Source: Macrostomum hystrix (Eukaryota > Platyhelminthes > Macrostomidae). From it: a DNA stretch of 64,000 nucleotides. Location: assembly GCA_950097015.1 (NCBI GenBank), contig CATNEN010000037.1:4481347-4545346 (forward strand). The letters are read 5' to 3'. The position numbers and the translations under genes are program-made. The notes under the pieces were generated by a model that was given only the letters and a program-made list of their open reading frames with translations, had not been told where the DNA came from and ran no database searches. Below are positions 39,301-50,110 of this stretch, one piece after another (position 1 is the stretch's first letter; each line of letters starts with the position of its first letter).

Positions 39301-42300
39301 ATCCCGTTTTAAAGATGCCGAAGCGTATTTCCGATCCTAAAAGCTCTTTTCGATCCTGAAGAGTTTTAAGTTCCAGAATTTTTCTATATGATCTCAGTTT
39401 TTTTTCCTATTAAACAAAGCTCAAAGATACCAAAAAAAGTTTACCCTAAAAAAGAAGTTACACAAATTTGCACCCAAGTTATGTCACATTTAAGGGTTAC
39501 AAATCCCAACCCTACTGGTAAAATGAAAAGAAAGATAATTCTTGATTGAGCTTGAAGGACTTGAGCTGGGTAACTTTTAGCTGCAAACATAAAAACTAAC
39601 ACACAATAAAGATTGAATTTTGCGCTGCTGAAATTCATTTAGACCACTTTTTATGCACAAATATTTAATTTCAACTCAATTTAGGAAATTTTCAGCAGAA
39701 CAAATTTTTGCATGGTTGATCACAAAAAACTAATATTAAAAGTAAAATCCCAATATTTGCCCCAGGGGGTGCAAGTGTCTGGCAAGTGCAGTTCATTTAT
39801 TTTATTTCTATTTCAGCTCGCCTCAATGAGTCAAATCTGTCATTGCGCAATCATCTATCTCACCTTTGAGACAGCTAATATGAAGGATTCTTTTCTTGAG
39901 TGTATGAATATAAGCTTCTCAGACTCAATTCAACCTTATAAAAAATGAGTAACATGCACTGCAGAAACTTTATATAATACGAGTATATTAGCCAAATTCC
40001 CACACCGCCTCCATCCCTGCTTAGAAACTGTTTTGCCAATAAATAGTTAATTACTTAACACCTGATTGTATATTAGTGTATTACCTGTGGCGCAAAGTGG
40101 TTGGCATTTGTAGCAATAGCATTCTAGGAAAATGTAAGCAAATTTGACTCCTCCCATCGTCTGCAAAACTTGCTGCTTTTGGGCCGTTTTCAGTTGAGTT
40201 GCTAATGGGCATTTTATACTGAGCTTATTCGAGGGGAAATTTTCTATTGTCAGTGAGTCAGTGAAGGACTGTGAGAGTCACTGAGAGTCAGTGAATGACT
40301 GTGAGAGTCACTGAGAGTCAGTGAAGGACTGTGAGAGTCACTGAGAGTCAGTGAAGGACTGTGAGAGTCACTGAGAGTCAGTGAAGGACTGTGAGAGTCA
40401 CTGAGAGTCAGTGAATGACTGTGAGAGACAGTGAATGACTGTGAGAGTCAGTGTGAGTCAATGAGAGTCTGTGAAAGTCAGTGAGAGTCAGTGTGAGTCA
40501 GTGAGGGTCAGTGAGAGTCAGTGAGAGTCAGTGAAGGACTGTGAGAGTCAGTGAGAGTCAGTGAGAGTCAGTGAGAGTCAGTGAAGGACTGTGAGAGTCA
40601 GTGAGAGTCAGTGAGAGTCAGTGAGAGTCAGTGAGAGTCAGTGAGAGTCAGTGAGAGCCAGTGAGAGTCAGTGAGAGTCAGTGAGTCAGTGAGAGTCAGT
40701 GAGAGTCAGTGGGAGTCAGTGAGTCAGTGAGTCAGTGAGTCAGTGAGAGTCAGTGAGCGTCAGTGAGCGTGAGTCAGCGTCAGTGAGAGTCAGTGAGAGT
40801 CAGGGACAGAGAGTCAGGGACAGAGAGTCAGGGACAGAGAGTCAGGGACAGAGAGTCAGGGACAGAGAGTCAGGGACAGAGAGTCAGGGACAGAGAGTCA
40901 GGGACAGAGAGTCAGGGACAGAGAGTCAGGGACAGAGAGTCAGGGACAGAGAGTCAGGGACAGAGAGTCAGGGACAGAGAGTCAGGGACAGAGAGTCAGG
41001 GACAGAGAGTCAGGGACAGAGAGTCAGGGACAGAGAGTCAGGGACAGAGAGTCAGGGACAGAGAGTCAGGGACAGAGAGTCAGGGACAGAGAGTCAGGGA
41101 CAGAGAGTCGGGACAGAGAGTCAGGGACAGAGAGTCGGGACAGATAGTCAGGGACAGAGAGTCAGGGACAGAGTCAAAGACGATGTATAATTAGTAGAAA
41201 AGACCCGCGGTGGCTCCATGGAGTGGCTTCTAAACAGAGGCCTCTAAAACAGAAGCAGACAAGACAAGAAAAGGCAGAAGACAAGAACGGGAGAGCACAG
41301 CCAAAATGACACATGCCCGCTATACAACCTATCCTTTCTATTCAAAGAAAGTGTGCAATAAAAAATGAAATATGAGGGAGTGGCTGGGCCGCTAGCACCA
41401 GCCGCAATGCTATCTAGCCTTATTCTATCACCAGACAAGTGTCGCAATACAGAACGATGACGTCGCTTATCTCCAGGTGTCAGCGCCTAGCCCGGGAATT
41501 TTCTAACACAACTAACTCTATATATATATATATAATGGCCTCGCGCCTTCTGGCTCGATGATCGATTGATTCTGGTCGCCTAAAATATCATCACCTGGCA
41601 TGCTATAAGATTCGGCCTTACAAAGCCAGCCTTCTCTTGTCTTTCTGTCGGCCTTCTCGCTCGGCTATTAGACTGCTTGGTCTAGTTCGGTGACTCCGCT
41701 GTCTCAGTGCTTCATTTCCTAAATAGTTAAATGCTGTGACAACCTGCTCTGTTGCACTACAACTGCTTGTATCAGCTTTCACTATTAAACTTGTTTTTTT
41801 ATTCATGGATTTATGGCGCAACTACAAGAACTACAAAGAGCAACTCCTGCAACAGCAGCAGCAACTGCTGATGGAACACTTTCGTGAGAGATCATAAAAG
41901 ATTCAGGTCTCATGGCTCGCCCCTTGCTCGAAGGAATAAAAATCGAAGGAAGTAAAAGCACAGTTTAAAAGGGCTCAATTGTTTGGCTTGCTCCAGCAAC
42001 GCAGCCAAATTTGTTACATGTTCGGCGCCAAAAGAGGCATTAAATAAAAACTAACTTTACTAAAAAAACTAACACAAAACTTGCCTGTATGCAGCCGCTG
42101 CAGTAGAAATTTAGTTTTTAACGTAAACGTAAAAGCAGGCAACACACTGGTGACAAAACTGACATTTGACATTGAGCTAAACTGGCTTTGGCAACATTGT
42201 GCCGGTCATGTCTAGTCAAGTAGAAGATTTCCTCCTCCGTCGAAATCCCCCAGCTTTGTAGAAGCCATGGAGATTGATGCGTGAGGAACCAGCTGCCCCC

Positions 42301-45300
42301 CCCCCAGTGGTTGCCGAGGCACCGGCCAGTTCTCAAACGCGCCCTGCTTCTGGGCCGACTCTCGTGGGTTGGGAGGGGAGTGAAAGTGGCGCCCGCCTGG
42401 TCGTTGAAAAATCAGAAAAATCTCAGGCAAATCTTTGTGTTCACACGAACACACACATCTATATGGTTATATTTACTAGTTATATGATGCACACGTCAAC
42501 TGTATAGTCCCAGAAGAGCTTCAATGCGAGTCTGGACTCTGTCCGATAACTGCCTCTTAACTCCCCCTCTCTCTCTCTTTCTCCCACTCCACATCTCCCC
42601 TTTCTCTCCGCTTTCAACATCGATCTCTGCATCACCTTCAAGATCCTGCCCCTTCCCCCCCACCTCGCAGCATGGCCAGGCGAGATTAGTGCTCCGGTAG
42701 CCCAGAAACTGTCTCGCAGTTCAATAATCACAATATTATCGTCCCTCATACCAGACTCCACCTGGGTAAGGAGGCATGCTACTTTCCCACACTCGCATCA
42801 GGCCTATGCTTCAGTGTAGTTGGCTGGTCAATGCTGAAGGATTGCATCATGCGCCAATCCAGTTTAGTTGCCAGGCCGGTGTACACCAGACTCTTACAGT
42901 GTCCACCTACGCTTTTACCAATCTCTCTCATGCATGCATAGCGGGGACAAAAAAACAAGCTTTGGTCGGGCGCAAGTGTAATAATGCTACTTGAATTTCA
43001 TATGCGCCTTATAGCTGGCCAAGCATTATGCTAATTATCTCTAGTGTGAGGGAGGCGCCCCAGACTATGCCGACAATGCCAAGGAGCAGGCATAACGGTG
43101 TTTCATGAATATGCTAATGAGCTCATTTTGCGTTGGCGAGGCCAGCAGAACTGCACGCCTCTTCCTGCAGCCAGTCTCGCATTCGACTCCAATGCCTCCA
43201 GCGGCTCACCACCTGTGGGCATAGGAAACTCTGGCTGGCTGCGCGAAATGGTTACCGCCAAATATCAGCTACCGCCCCGCACCTCCTGATCCCCATTCTC
43301 ATCCCCATTTTTCTTCATCCTTCTCATTCCGCTGCAGACTCCGACGAAGCTGTCGGCGCCGCGTTTGATCCTGCGACCAGCGGCTCGCCGACGCTGTCCG
43401 TGGCTGCCGCAGCAGCCGCCGCCTCCACCAGCCCGAAGGAAGAGCTGCTGAGTAACAACAACAACTCGGCCAGCTCAGTCGGCGTGCCCTCGCCGAACTC
43501 TTCTGAGCCGTGCGACGGACTCGACGGCTGCGGCGGAGCCGCCGCTGCTGCCGCCTCAGCCGCCGCCGCTGCAGCAGCTGCCGGAGTCAGCGGTCTCGGA
43601 GGCCTCGTCGGATTGGGCGTCGGAGGCGGTGTCATCGGCAGCGGCATCGGCGGCTGCGGCGTCGTCGGTGGCATCTACAACAGCAAGGACAGCGAGTTGG
43701 ACCTCAACCTTGACGACCTGGTTGATCCGAAGGCCTCCGGCGAGGATGACGACGATGTCGACGATGACGCTGCCTCCGGCGACGAATCTACGCAGGGCTC
43801 CGGCCTTGGTGACGGTGTTGGCGACGCCGGCGACGGAAAAATTGGCGGCTGCAGCGGCTCTGGGGGCGCCGGTGGCGGTGGCTCCGGCCAGCAGGCCGCA
43901 GGCAGCAAGCGGCGGGGTCCGCGGACGACCATCAAGGCCAAGCAGCTGGAGACGCTAAAGGCAGCTTTCGCTGCCACCCCGAAGCCGACGCGTCACATCC
44001 GGGAACAGCTGGCCCAGGAGACTGGACTCAACATGCGAGTCATACAGGTGATTTGCTTCAGGGTGCGAAATCATCGCGATGAAGCTTCCAGAATCCCAGT
44101 TGCAAGCACTCCCCAGGTCCCGGCCTATCTTATCTCGTGTTGCCTGACACTGGCATCACTAGCATCAGGATGGCGAGAAACTTTTTCTCGGCCAGTCATT
44201 TTTCTTGCTCCCCGGTGTCGACGACAGAGTCGATTCTCTCCACGGGATAGACTGCTCACTGCTCAATGGAGCAGGCAGGGATCGGGTGGGGAAGTTTTTC
44301 CCAACGATATCGCCCCCGGTGTTGGCTTTTCCCACCCGTCTCTCGCCCTTGCTCCGCCCTGTCTCCTTGTCCAGTCCGCTAGATCCGTCGAGTGCGAATT
44401 CCCGGGGGAGAGGCGGCGGGGCGGGGCGCGTTGCCTGCCGAGAGGTGTTGGGAGTGAGTTGATGGCGGATGCTGGGGAGTGCGAGAGAGCGAGCGAGGTA
44501 CCGCGAGTCTTGGCCTCTGCACCCCCTCGGGCCAAAGGCGGTGCTCAACTCTAGCGCCATGATAGAATTGTTGGGAAGACTGATAGAGGAAGATGGGAGA
44601 AGCTGGGACCAGCTGCGCTGTCAGGATGCTTCATTTATTTTATAGCCGCTTCTGCTCGTGGATGCAGTCTGCTGCCGCAGAAGACAAAGGGGATAATGGG
44701 TAGAGGGGAAATATAGATTTCCAGAGTCAAGAGGACAGATCCGGGACTAAGCATCTGCTTGGCCATCCCATTTCCTTGCTTTTGAGTCCCCGCTTTTCTT
44801 TGTTTGAATTTCCAACTTTTAGCATTTGTTCCGGTCAAAGTTCAAATTGGCCCTATTCAAAAGCCATGTACACACACCCTCAGGGCAGGTGGGATATGCA
44901 GGCTGCTCGGAGCGGTAAAGACCCGGATATCCCATTTTGACTAGCTCGGAAATGAGACTGGAGAATGAGAAATATAGGACTGCCGATGACTGAAGGAGCT
45001 CTTTCTGTCTTGGCTTTCAGTCGGCGCGGAGTGGAGGTTGTATAGGTCAGATTTCTTCGGCTTGTCCACTGATCCGCGGAGGACTGTCAGACAGAAGTGC
45101 CAACGACAACATCACTCGACGGTCTAGAGAGTCTAGAGACTCACCCAGCCAGGCCCAACTGGCCCAGCTGCTTCAGACAGCAGCTATAGACAGTTCTTCA
45201 ACCCCCTGAACTGGGAGCTGCACCGTGCGGCCGCCCAGGCATTGGAGTGTTGGGGGACGGGTGGGTGGGTGGGTGTGGACACTTGAGGGCTCCGAAATCT

Positions 45301-48300
45301 GACACGGGCTAGTGACCCTGCCATCCCCTCATACGGGCGCCTCACCGTCAGATCCAGTCAAAACTGCAAGCTGACCGCCCTGAAAGCAGTGGCAAGCTTT
45401 GGGCTGGAATATCTACTACTGCTCATGCTTGCTGCTCACGATTGCTGCTCATGCCTGATGCTCATGCCAACCGCTCATGCTAACTGCTCATGATAGTTGC
45501 TCATGCTAAGTGCTCATGCCAACTGCTCATGTCAATTGCTCATGCTAACTGCTCATGATAACTGCTCATGCTCCCTGTTCATGCAAGCTACTCATGCTAG
45601 CTACTCATCAAAATTTGAGCTGAATCTCATCAGATGCACTTTTGCTCCAAAGTAGCCTACGAAGCAGCAGTGTTTGTCAACGGCCAGTACCCGACCCGCT
45701 CCGCAGGTTTGGTTCCAGAACCGGCGCAGCAAGGAGCGCCGAATGAAGCAGCTGAGCGCAATGGGCGCCAGGCGCGGCTTCTTCCGTAATCCGCGCCGAA
45801 TGCGGGCCCTTCGAGCCGGCATGGGGCCGGACGATATGGGCGACAGCGGCGAACTCTTGGCCTTCAGCTACTTCGGTGAGCGGCTCGGAGATTGCATTGG
45901 CGCTGCGATAAGATCCGCATAAGTATTTGGAATACTAGCGTTTAAACAAAAAACCAAAACTCTTTCTTAGAAAACCCGGAATTCTACAACGGCTACTCGC
46001 CAGTGTACCACCCCGGCGAGCACTTCTTCCATCCGGGCTCCGGGCCGCATTTTCCGCTGCCGCCCGGCGTTCAGGGACCGCCGATGGATCCCAGCATGCA
46101 CGGCGGTGAGTGTTTCCTGGAAAATTGATTAACGTAAAATTTCTCACCTCGAAACTTGTCGCCTACGAAAGTTCAAATCCCTGAAAGTTTTCAGCCCCTA
46201 AATTTCTCATTCCCCGATTTTGACAATTCACAGAATTCCAGAAATATTCTACTTATTAAAATTCGTAAATCAAAATTTAAGTTTATGTCTAGTGACAACC
46301 TGGCTTTCGATTTCTAATATTGTTCCTAGAATTTTATTTCTCATTTTAACAAAAAATTATACTTTAAAAAATCTGAAATTATCGATGACACCTGCACTCC
46401 TTTCTTTGTTTATCTCCGCCCCCACCCACACACGTGGGCCATTTAAGCTCTGGCTTCTCAACTCACCCACAACCAGAGACCAGCTGGGTCCCAACTGGGC
46501 CGAGGTGTTGCCCAACTCTGCTTATCAATCAATCCTAGGGTGGGAGGGCGGAGGTGGGGTGGAGGAAAAGAATCCCAAGTCCTATAGCACCTGGCGCACA
46601 ATGGTCGAATGTGAGACAAATTTTTGCCTCCCGTGTCCTAGCTAACCAAAGGGTTTCCTGCACAGTAGCTTTCTCAGTTCGTATTTGGCAAAGCCGATTA
46701 AATGTTTTGGGTGGAGCTTAGTTAGTCCCTCACTGACTATTGTGTAGATTTTTTCATTTATTTATTGTACTTTACGAGAATATAGTAGACATTTACACCT
46801 AACAAACCCCATTAGGGCAACATGCGCAGCTATTGTAAGAAGCTTCCAAAATACTATGTACAGGTGTTCAGTCCGTGGACAGGGGGGCGAACTCAAAACC
46901 TCTAAAGCCAAATTTTACTCTGGTTGCACACGCTTATAGTCACAGATCCCATTAACAGCGTCGGCTCGTGTATGTACCGATTTGAACCAAATTTGATTGT
47001 ACACAATGCACACTTGGCTTGGATTGACACTGGACTTGCGAGTTGTGTGTGTGTGTGTGTGGGGGAGCTCTTCCGCTTGATTACATCAAATGATGGAGAC
47101 CGTCTCACGGGACACTGCATACGGGGCTATAGACAGGCTGACCCTACTAGAAGGCTCCTTTCTCACTTGAAAGGAGACTCAACCTACTGGAGCCGTGTTT
47201 GTGAGCCTCAAAGAATATTTGAGCAGCCGAACTCACACGGCCAGCCCTGTCGCATTCCTTGATCGAGTCTGCTCCCGCTTGACTGGCCACAGACGCACAC
47301 ACTTCTGTTGGCATCACCCACACTGTGTGTGCCACTTTCTGTTCGCACTTGAAGCAATCCTTGAATCGTCCACACGCGTGCCGGAATATACGACAGCTTC
47401 CGCAGCAGACCATTGTCTTCTGCTGATCTAAAAATTTGGCATTTTTTAAAGAAATGCCAGCAATTCACAGTCAGCAAGCATTGAGAGGAGGCCTCAATTT
47501 CAGTGTTCTCTTCTTCCCTTACGGAAGCAACCATGGCAACAACACGCGTGCGCCAGTTGATGATGGACCCAGATTAGGATAAAAGAGGCCAGCGTCAGTG
47601 AATGCGCAACACAAACTTTGCATGCGCCGGTGAAACAGTTGGCGACAATATCTCAGGCCGGCCCTCTTGTTCATTTTTCTTCCTATATAAATCTTAGTTG
47701 TTCAGCATTGTCGAACAATAAGGAAGGCGTCGCGAACCCTAAACACACTGTCTGTTACTTTTCTTACCGTGTCAGCACAGGACAAATATTGCTTGTCCGG
47801 ACTGACCGGCCTAGAGGTGACAAATGTCTGTCACCTGTGCGAGCGGTCCATCCCCCGCCACACCAGACACCTCCTTCGAGCGCGCTGTTGTTGCAACATT
47901 CGCGCTATGCCGCCTTGTCAAAGCCCTCCTGCAGATGCTTATCAAGAGCTGCGGGGAGACCTCACGCTGCGTTGCCGTTACCCCCCCCCCACCGATACCC
48001 CGACAGATCCCAATGCTGGGATATCAGTGAAGTCCCCCGCACAATCGCTCTATGGACCCCTGATTTTCTTCATCACCTCCTTCTGCCGCTCTGGAATGCA
48101 AACTCACCACCCGGGGGTGCCAAAAGCCAACTGGTTGGAATGGCAGCTAACACACACACACGCACACACACGGCGGACAAAAACTGTGAAAAAGAAACAC
48201 GAGCCCGGAAGAAAATAGCGATGAACTAACTTACGAAGAAGCATCGGCTGGGGGGCTTCGATTGTCGTAAAACCTGTCACGCTACCCAAAGGCGCCGAAT

Positions 48301-48579
48301 AAGCAATGTACCGTCTACCTCCATTTTCACACCCACGCAGATGCGGCGCAGTTTTTCGGCCATCCCGACTTTCCGCCGGGCCTTCCGCCGCATCCGTATC
48401 TTCAGCAGCAGCAGCAGCACCCACCACCGCCGCCGCCTTCAATGGATCCAACCTCCAACGTCGTCGGCATGACGTCTGCGCCACCGCCACCGCCGCCACC
48501 GCCGCCTCCGCCACCGCCTCCATCATCGATGGCAGCGTCAGTCGCGGTCACGTCATCAGTTGCGAACGAGTCCTGGTGA
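36358..48579 (+). CDS. Lhx1/5: Lhx1/5 (Lim1) LIM-homeodomain transcription factor, six exons
   Basis: A nuclear DNA-binding regulator of neural and axial patterning. CDS exons are 36358-36527, 37073-37356, 43338-44047, 45707-45875, 45971-46105 and 48341-48579; every junction is GT-AG and phases match, giving 568 residues. Exon 1 is LIM domain 1 ([21 protein letters not shown]; zinc Cys/His in order). Exon 2 is LIM domain 2 ([36 protein letters not shown]). Exon 3 carries a long Ala/Gly/Ser- and Asp-rich linker and most of the homeodomain ([20 protein letters not shown], residues about 343-402). It is split at [18 protein letters not shown], with Gln50 and Asn51 visible. Exons 4-6 give the family tail ([18 protein letters not shown], polyQ and polyPro) and end NESW, like the conserved terminal Trp of Lhx1. 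The linker makes it longer than vertebrate Lhx1. Introns are full of tandem arrays. Confidence 0.96.
36665..37025. repeat. CT-rich tandem repeats in Lhx1/5 intron 1
   Basis: Pyrimidine-rich repeats of TCTCATTTCCCTCTCCTCTC and TCTCAATTCCC variants fill most of the 545-bp intron up to the exon 2 acceptor. The long plus-strand frame through it is an artefact that runs into the real LIM2 exon. Confidence 0.9.
37545..37820. repeat. About 20-bp tandem array in Lhx1/5 intron 2
   Basis: About 13 copies of CCCCAGATAGATAAATCCGC with small length changes. Confidence 0.85.
38127..38134. promoter_or_regulatory. Perfect CRE palindrome TGACGTCA in Lhx1/5 intron 2
   Basis: A full CREB/ATF octamer. Two further copies lie downstream of the gene at 49642-49649 and 55201-55208. 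Function is only inferred from the motif. Confidence 0.3.
38800..39325. repeat. About 25-bp tandem array in Lhx1/5 intron 2
   Basis: Diverged GATCCCGTTTTAAA-type units on the left resolve into five or six near-identical 25-bp GATCCCGATTTAGAGTCCGT plus TTAAA units at about 39175-39300. Confidence 0.88.
40248..41175. repeat. Two fused arrays in Lhx1/5 intron 2: GTGAGAGTCA (10 bp) then GACAGAGAGTCAGG (14 bp)
   Basis: From 40248 the unit is built on GTGAGAGTCA with occasional GTGAAGGACT. At about 40795 it switches to some 26 near-perfect copies of the 14-bp GACAGAGAGTCAGG. Both units share GAGAGTCAG, so the second looks derived from the first. Open frames of [12 protein letters not shown] type are artefacts. 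Confidence 0.92.
41176..43337. other. Lhx1/5 intron 2, right part
   Basis: Mixed unique sequence up to the exon 3 acceptor CCGCTGCAG at 43337. It contains a (TA)n run at about 41519-41534. No additional exon found; the reading frame starting at 43133 becomes coding only from the acceptor. Confidence 0.5.
44048..45409. other. Lhx1/5 intron 3, unique part
   Basis: Non-coding sequence within the homeodomain-splitting intron. Open frames running past 44047 from exon 3 are intron read-through. Confidence 0.55.
45410..45610. repeat. About 13-bp tandem array in Lhx1/5 intron 3
   Basis: About 14 copies of GCTCATGCTAACT-type units, ending roughly 100 bp before the exon 4 acceptor. Confidence 0.85.
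46106..48340. other. Lhx1/5 intron 5
   Basis: A 2.2-kb intron with a (GT)n run near 47043-47062, an (AC)n run near 48150-48170 and a SINE-B tail fragment at 46835-46890. No exon seen. Confidence 0.5.
46835..46890 (-). repeat. SINE-B 3' fragment with core CTGTCC-CG-GACTG type
   Basis: Minus strand reads CCCCCCTGTCCACGGACTGA then ACACCTGTACATAGTATT, matching the core and following segment of the 55.87 kb copy (CAGTCCATGGACTGAACAGC, TGTACACAGCATT). Confidence 0.55.
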
Positions 48580-49984
48580 TGCGTCCGGCCCCAATTCTCA
48601 GATCCCAGCCGAAAGCAGACCACAGGAATGCATGTTTTTTCTCTCTCCGATTTTCCTCTTAACAACCAGCCTGCCGAAATGGAACCTAGCCCATATATGC
48701 TGCGAATTTGGTCGTGTGATATTAACTCTTCTGTTGTAGCTGTAACCCGCTTAGCTAACACACGCATACACGCAGCCCTATTGGTTTAAACCAGCAGCTC
48801 AGTTTGAGAATGCTAAATCAATCGCGCCCTGGCACAATGAAATCGTTGCTTGTAGCTCTTGTGTTAGAATTAATTAGAGGCCTGTTGGAAGCGCTACGAG
48901 TATCGAGTATATGTTGCACTTTAGCTTTTCTGCTTTGTGTGGGATCAGCGTCTTTAACCCTATACTGTTTCACCGACAAGGCGTCCTAAGGCGCTATTTT
49001 CTCTGTGCGGGCTTGCGGCAATAGGAAAATGCAAATGTTTGCTTTATTTCTACTAAAAATTAGTAGTACACATCGGATCTATTTGCTCTGCTCCTTTGAT
49101 ATTGTGCGTTTTTTTAACTAAAATTTACCTGATGACCTAGAATATGACCTGACCTCATCCGGACCTCTTCTATTTTCTACATTAAAATTACTTTACAACA
49201 ATGTCCCGCCTCTATCAACTGGTGTATATATTTTATTTGCAGGACAGACTAAACTACGAGTAGAAAGAACAGGAATATAACATTGCCGAAGCACTTTAGA
49301 GATGCATACAAATGATAAATTAAAGCCAAAAACAAAGCATTGCGTCTGATTGGCTAATAGATCAGCCAGCCAATCAGAGGGGTAGAGAAAAAGTTGTGGC
49401 AGTCGGAAATGGAGTGAGACGGTGCAATGTACATACAATCGGAAAGTACGCAACACATCTGTATTTACGTTGTAAATAAGTAATGCTAATGATATTCTTA
49501 TTCTTATTACCGATCTATTAAAAATATCAATGCATCTCTAGCGTGTTTCCCATAATATAGCGTCAAGAAGGTTAATTTCATTAAAACAAAAAGAGATCTA
49601 TCGTTCTTTTCTGTTTACCGATCAGAAAAGTCCCTTCGGCATGACGTCAGAATTTTTTATAAAACGCATACCAAATTAATTGAATTAAAGCAAGGCTCGT
49701 TTCATTATTTTTCATTGTCTGATAGGATTCTGTCGACTGTTCAATTTGCTCTATTACTTTTTTGAATGTAAAAAAGTGTAAAACTGATTTGATTATGTAT
49801 ACAAACATCTATTTATATTTAAATCTGTATTAACTAATTCGAGAACAATATCGTATTCACAAAGCAAAATAGTTAAATATACACAATTTGTTTGTGAGCC
49901 CTAGCACTTAACACACAATTGCACTCGAGTCTAAAGTACAATCTCGCAAACAGCGCTTGGTCTTCTGTTTTTTTTTTAATTCTG
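48580..49984. other. Lhx1/5 3' flank
   Basis: Presumed 3' UTR and downstream DNA. It contains a 10-bp inverted repeat around CCAAT boxes at 49346-49377 (CTGATTGGCT, 12 bases, AGCCAATCAG) and a CRE octamer at 49642. No clear AATAAA close to the stop. Confidence 0.4.
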
Positions 49985-50110
49985 CAACACTAATTATCAT
50001 ACGGTAAGATAATGTCACGATTTGCCTTCGAGATTGGCTGCGACCCAAACGAATGCAGATTCGAGCTCAGGACCTCGGTGGGTTACGCCCAGCCACTCAT
50101 CCCCATGTAG
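49985..50110 (-). repeat. SINE-A fragment (copy 4)
   Basis: Minus strand: GAGGTCCTGAGCTCGAATCTG (B box), GCATTCGTTTGGGTCGCAGCC and AAGGCAAATCGTGACATTA, co-linear with the middle of SINE-A. Confidence 0.6.

Noticed and set aside
40753-41194. Arg/Glu/Ser-rich repeat protein
   Set aside because: Translation of the 14-bp array in Lhx1/5 intron 2.
43133-44554. Single 473-codon exon
   Set aside because: The part before the CTGCAG acceptor at 43337 and after the donor at 44048 is intronic; only 43338-44047 matches Lhx1/5, with correct phase to neighbours.
48104-48526. Minus-strand frames opposite the last Lhx1/5 exon
   Set aside because: They are shadows of the polyGln/polyPro exon; the plus strand has the acceptor, phase and conserved terminal residues.
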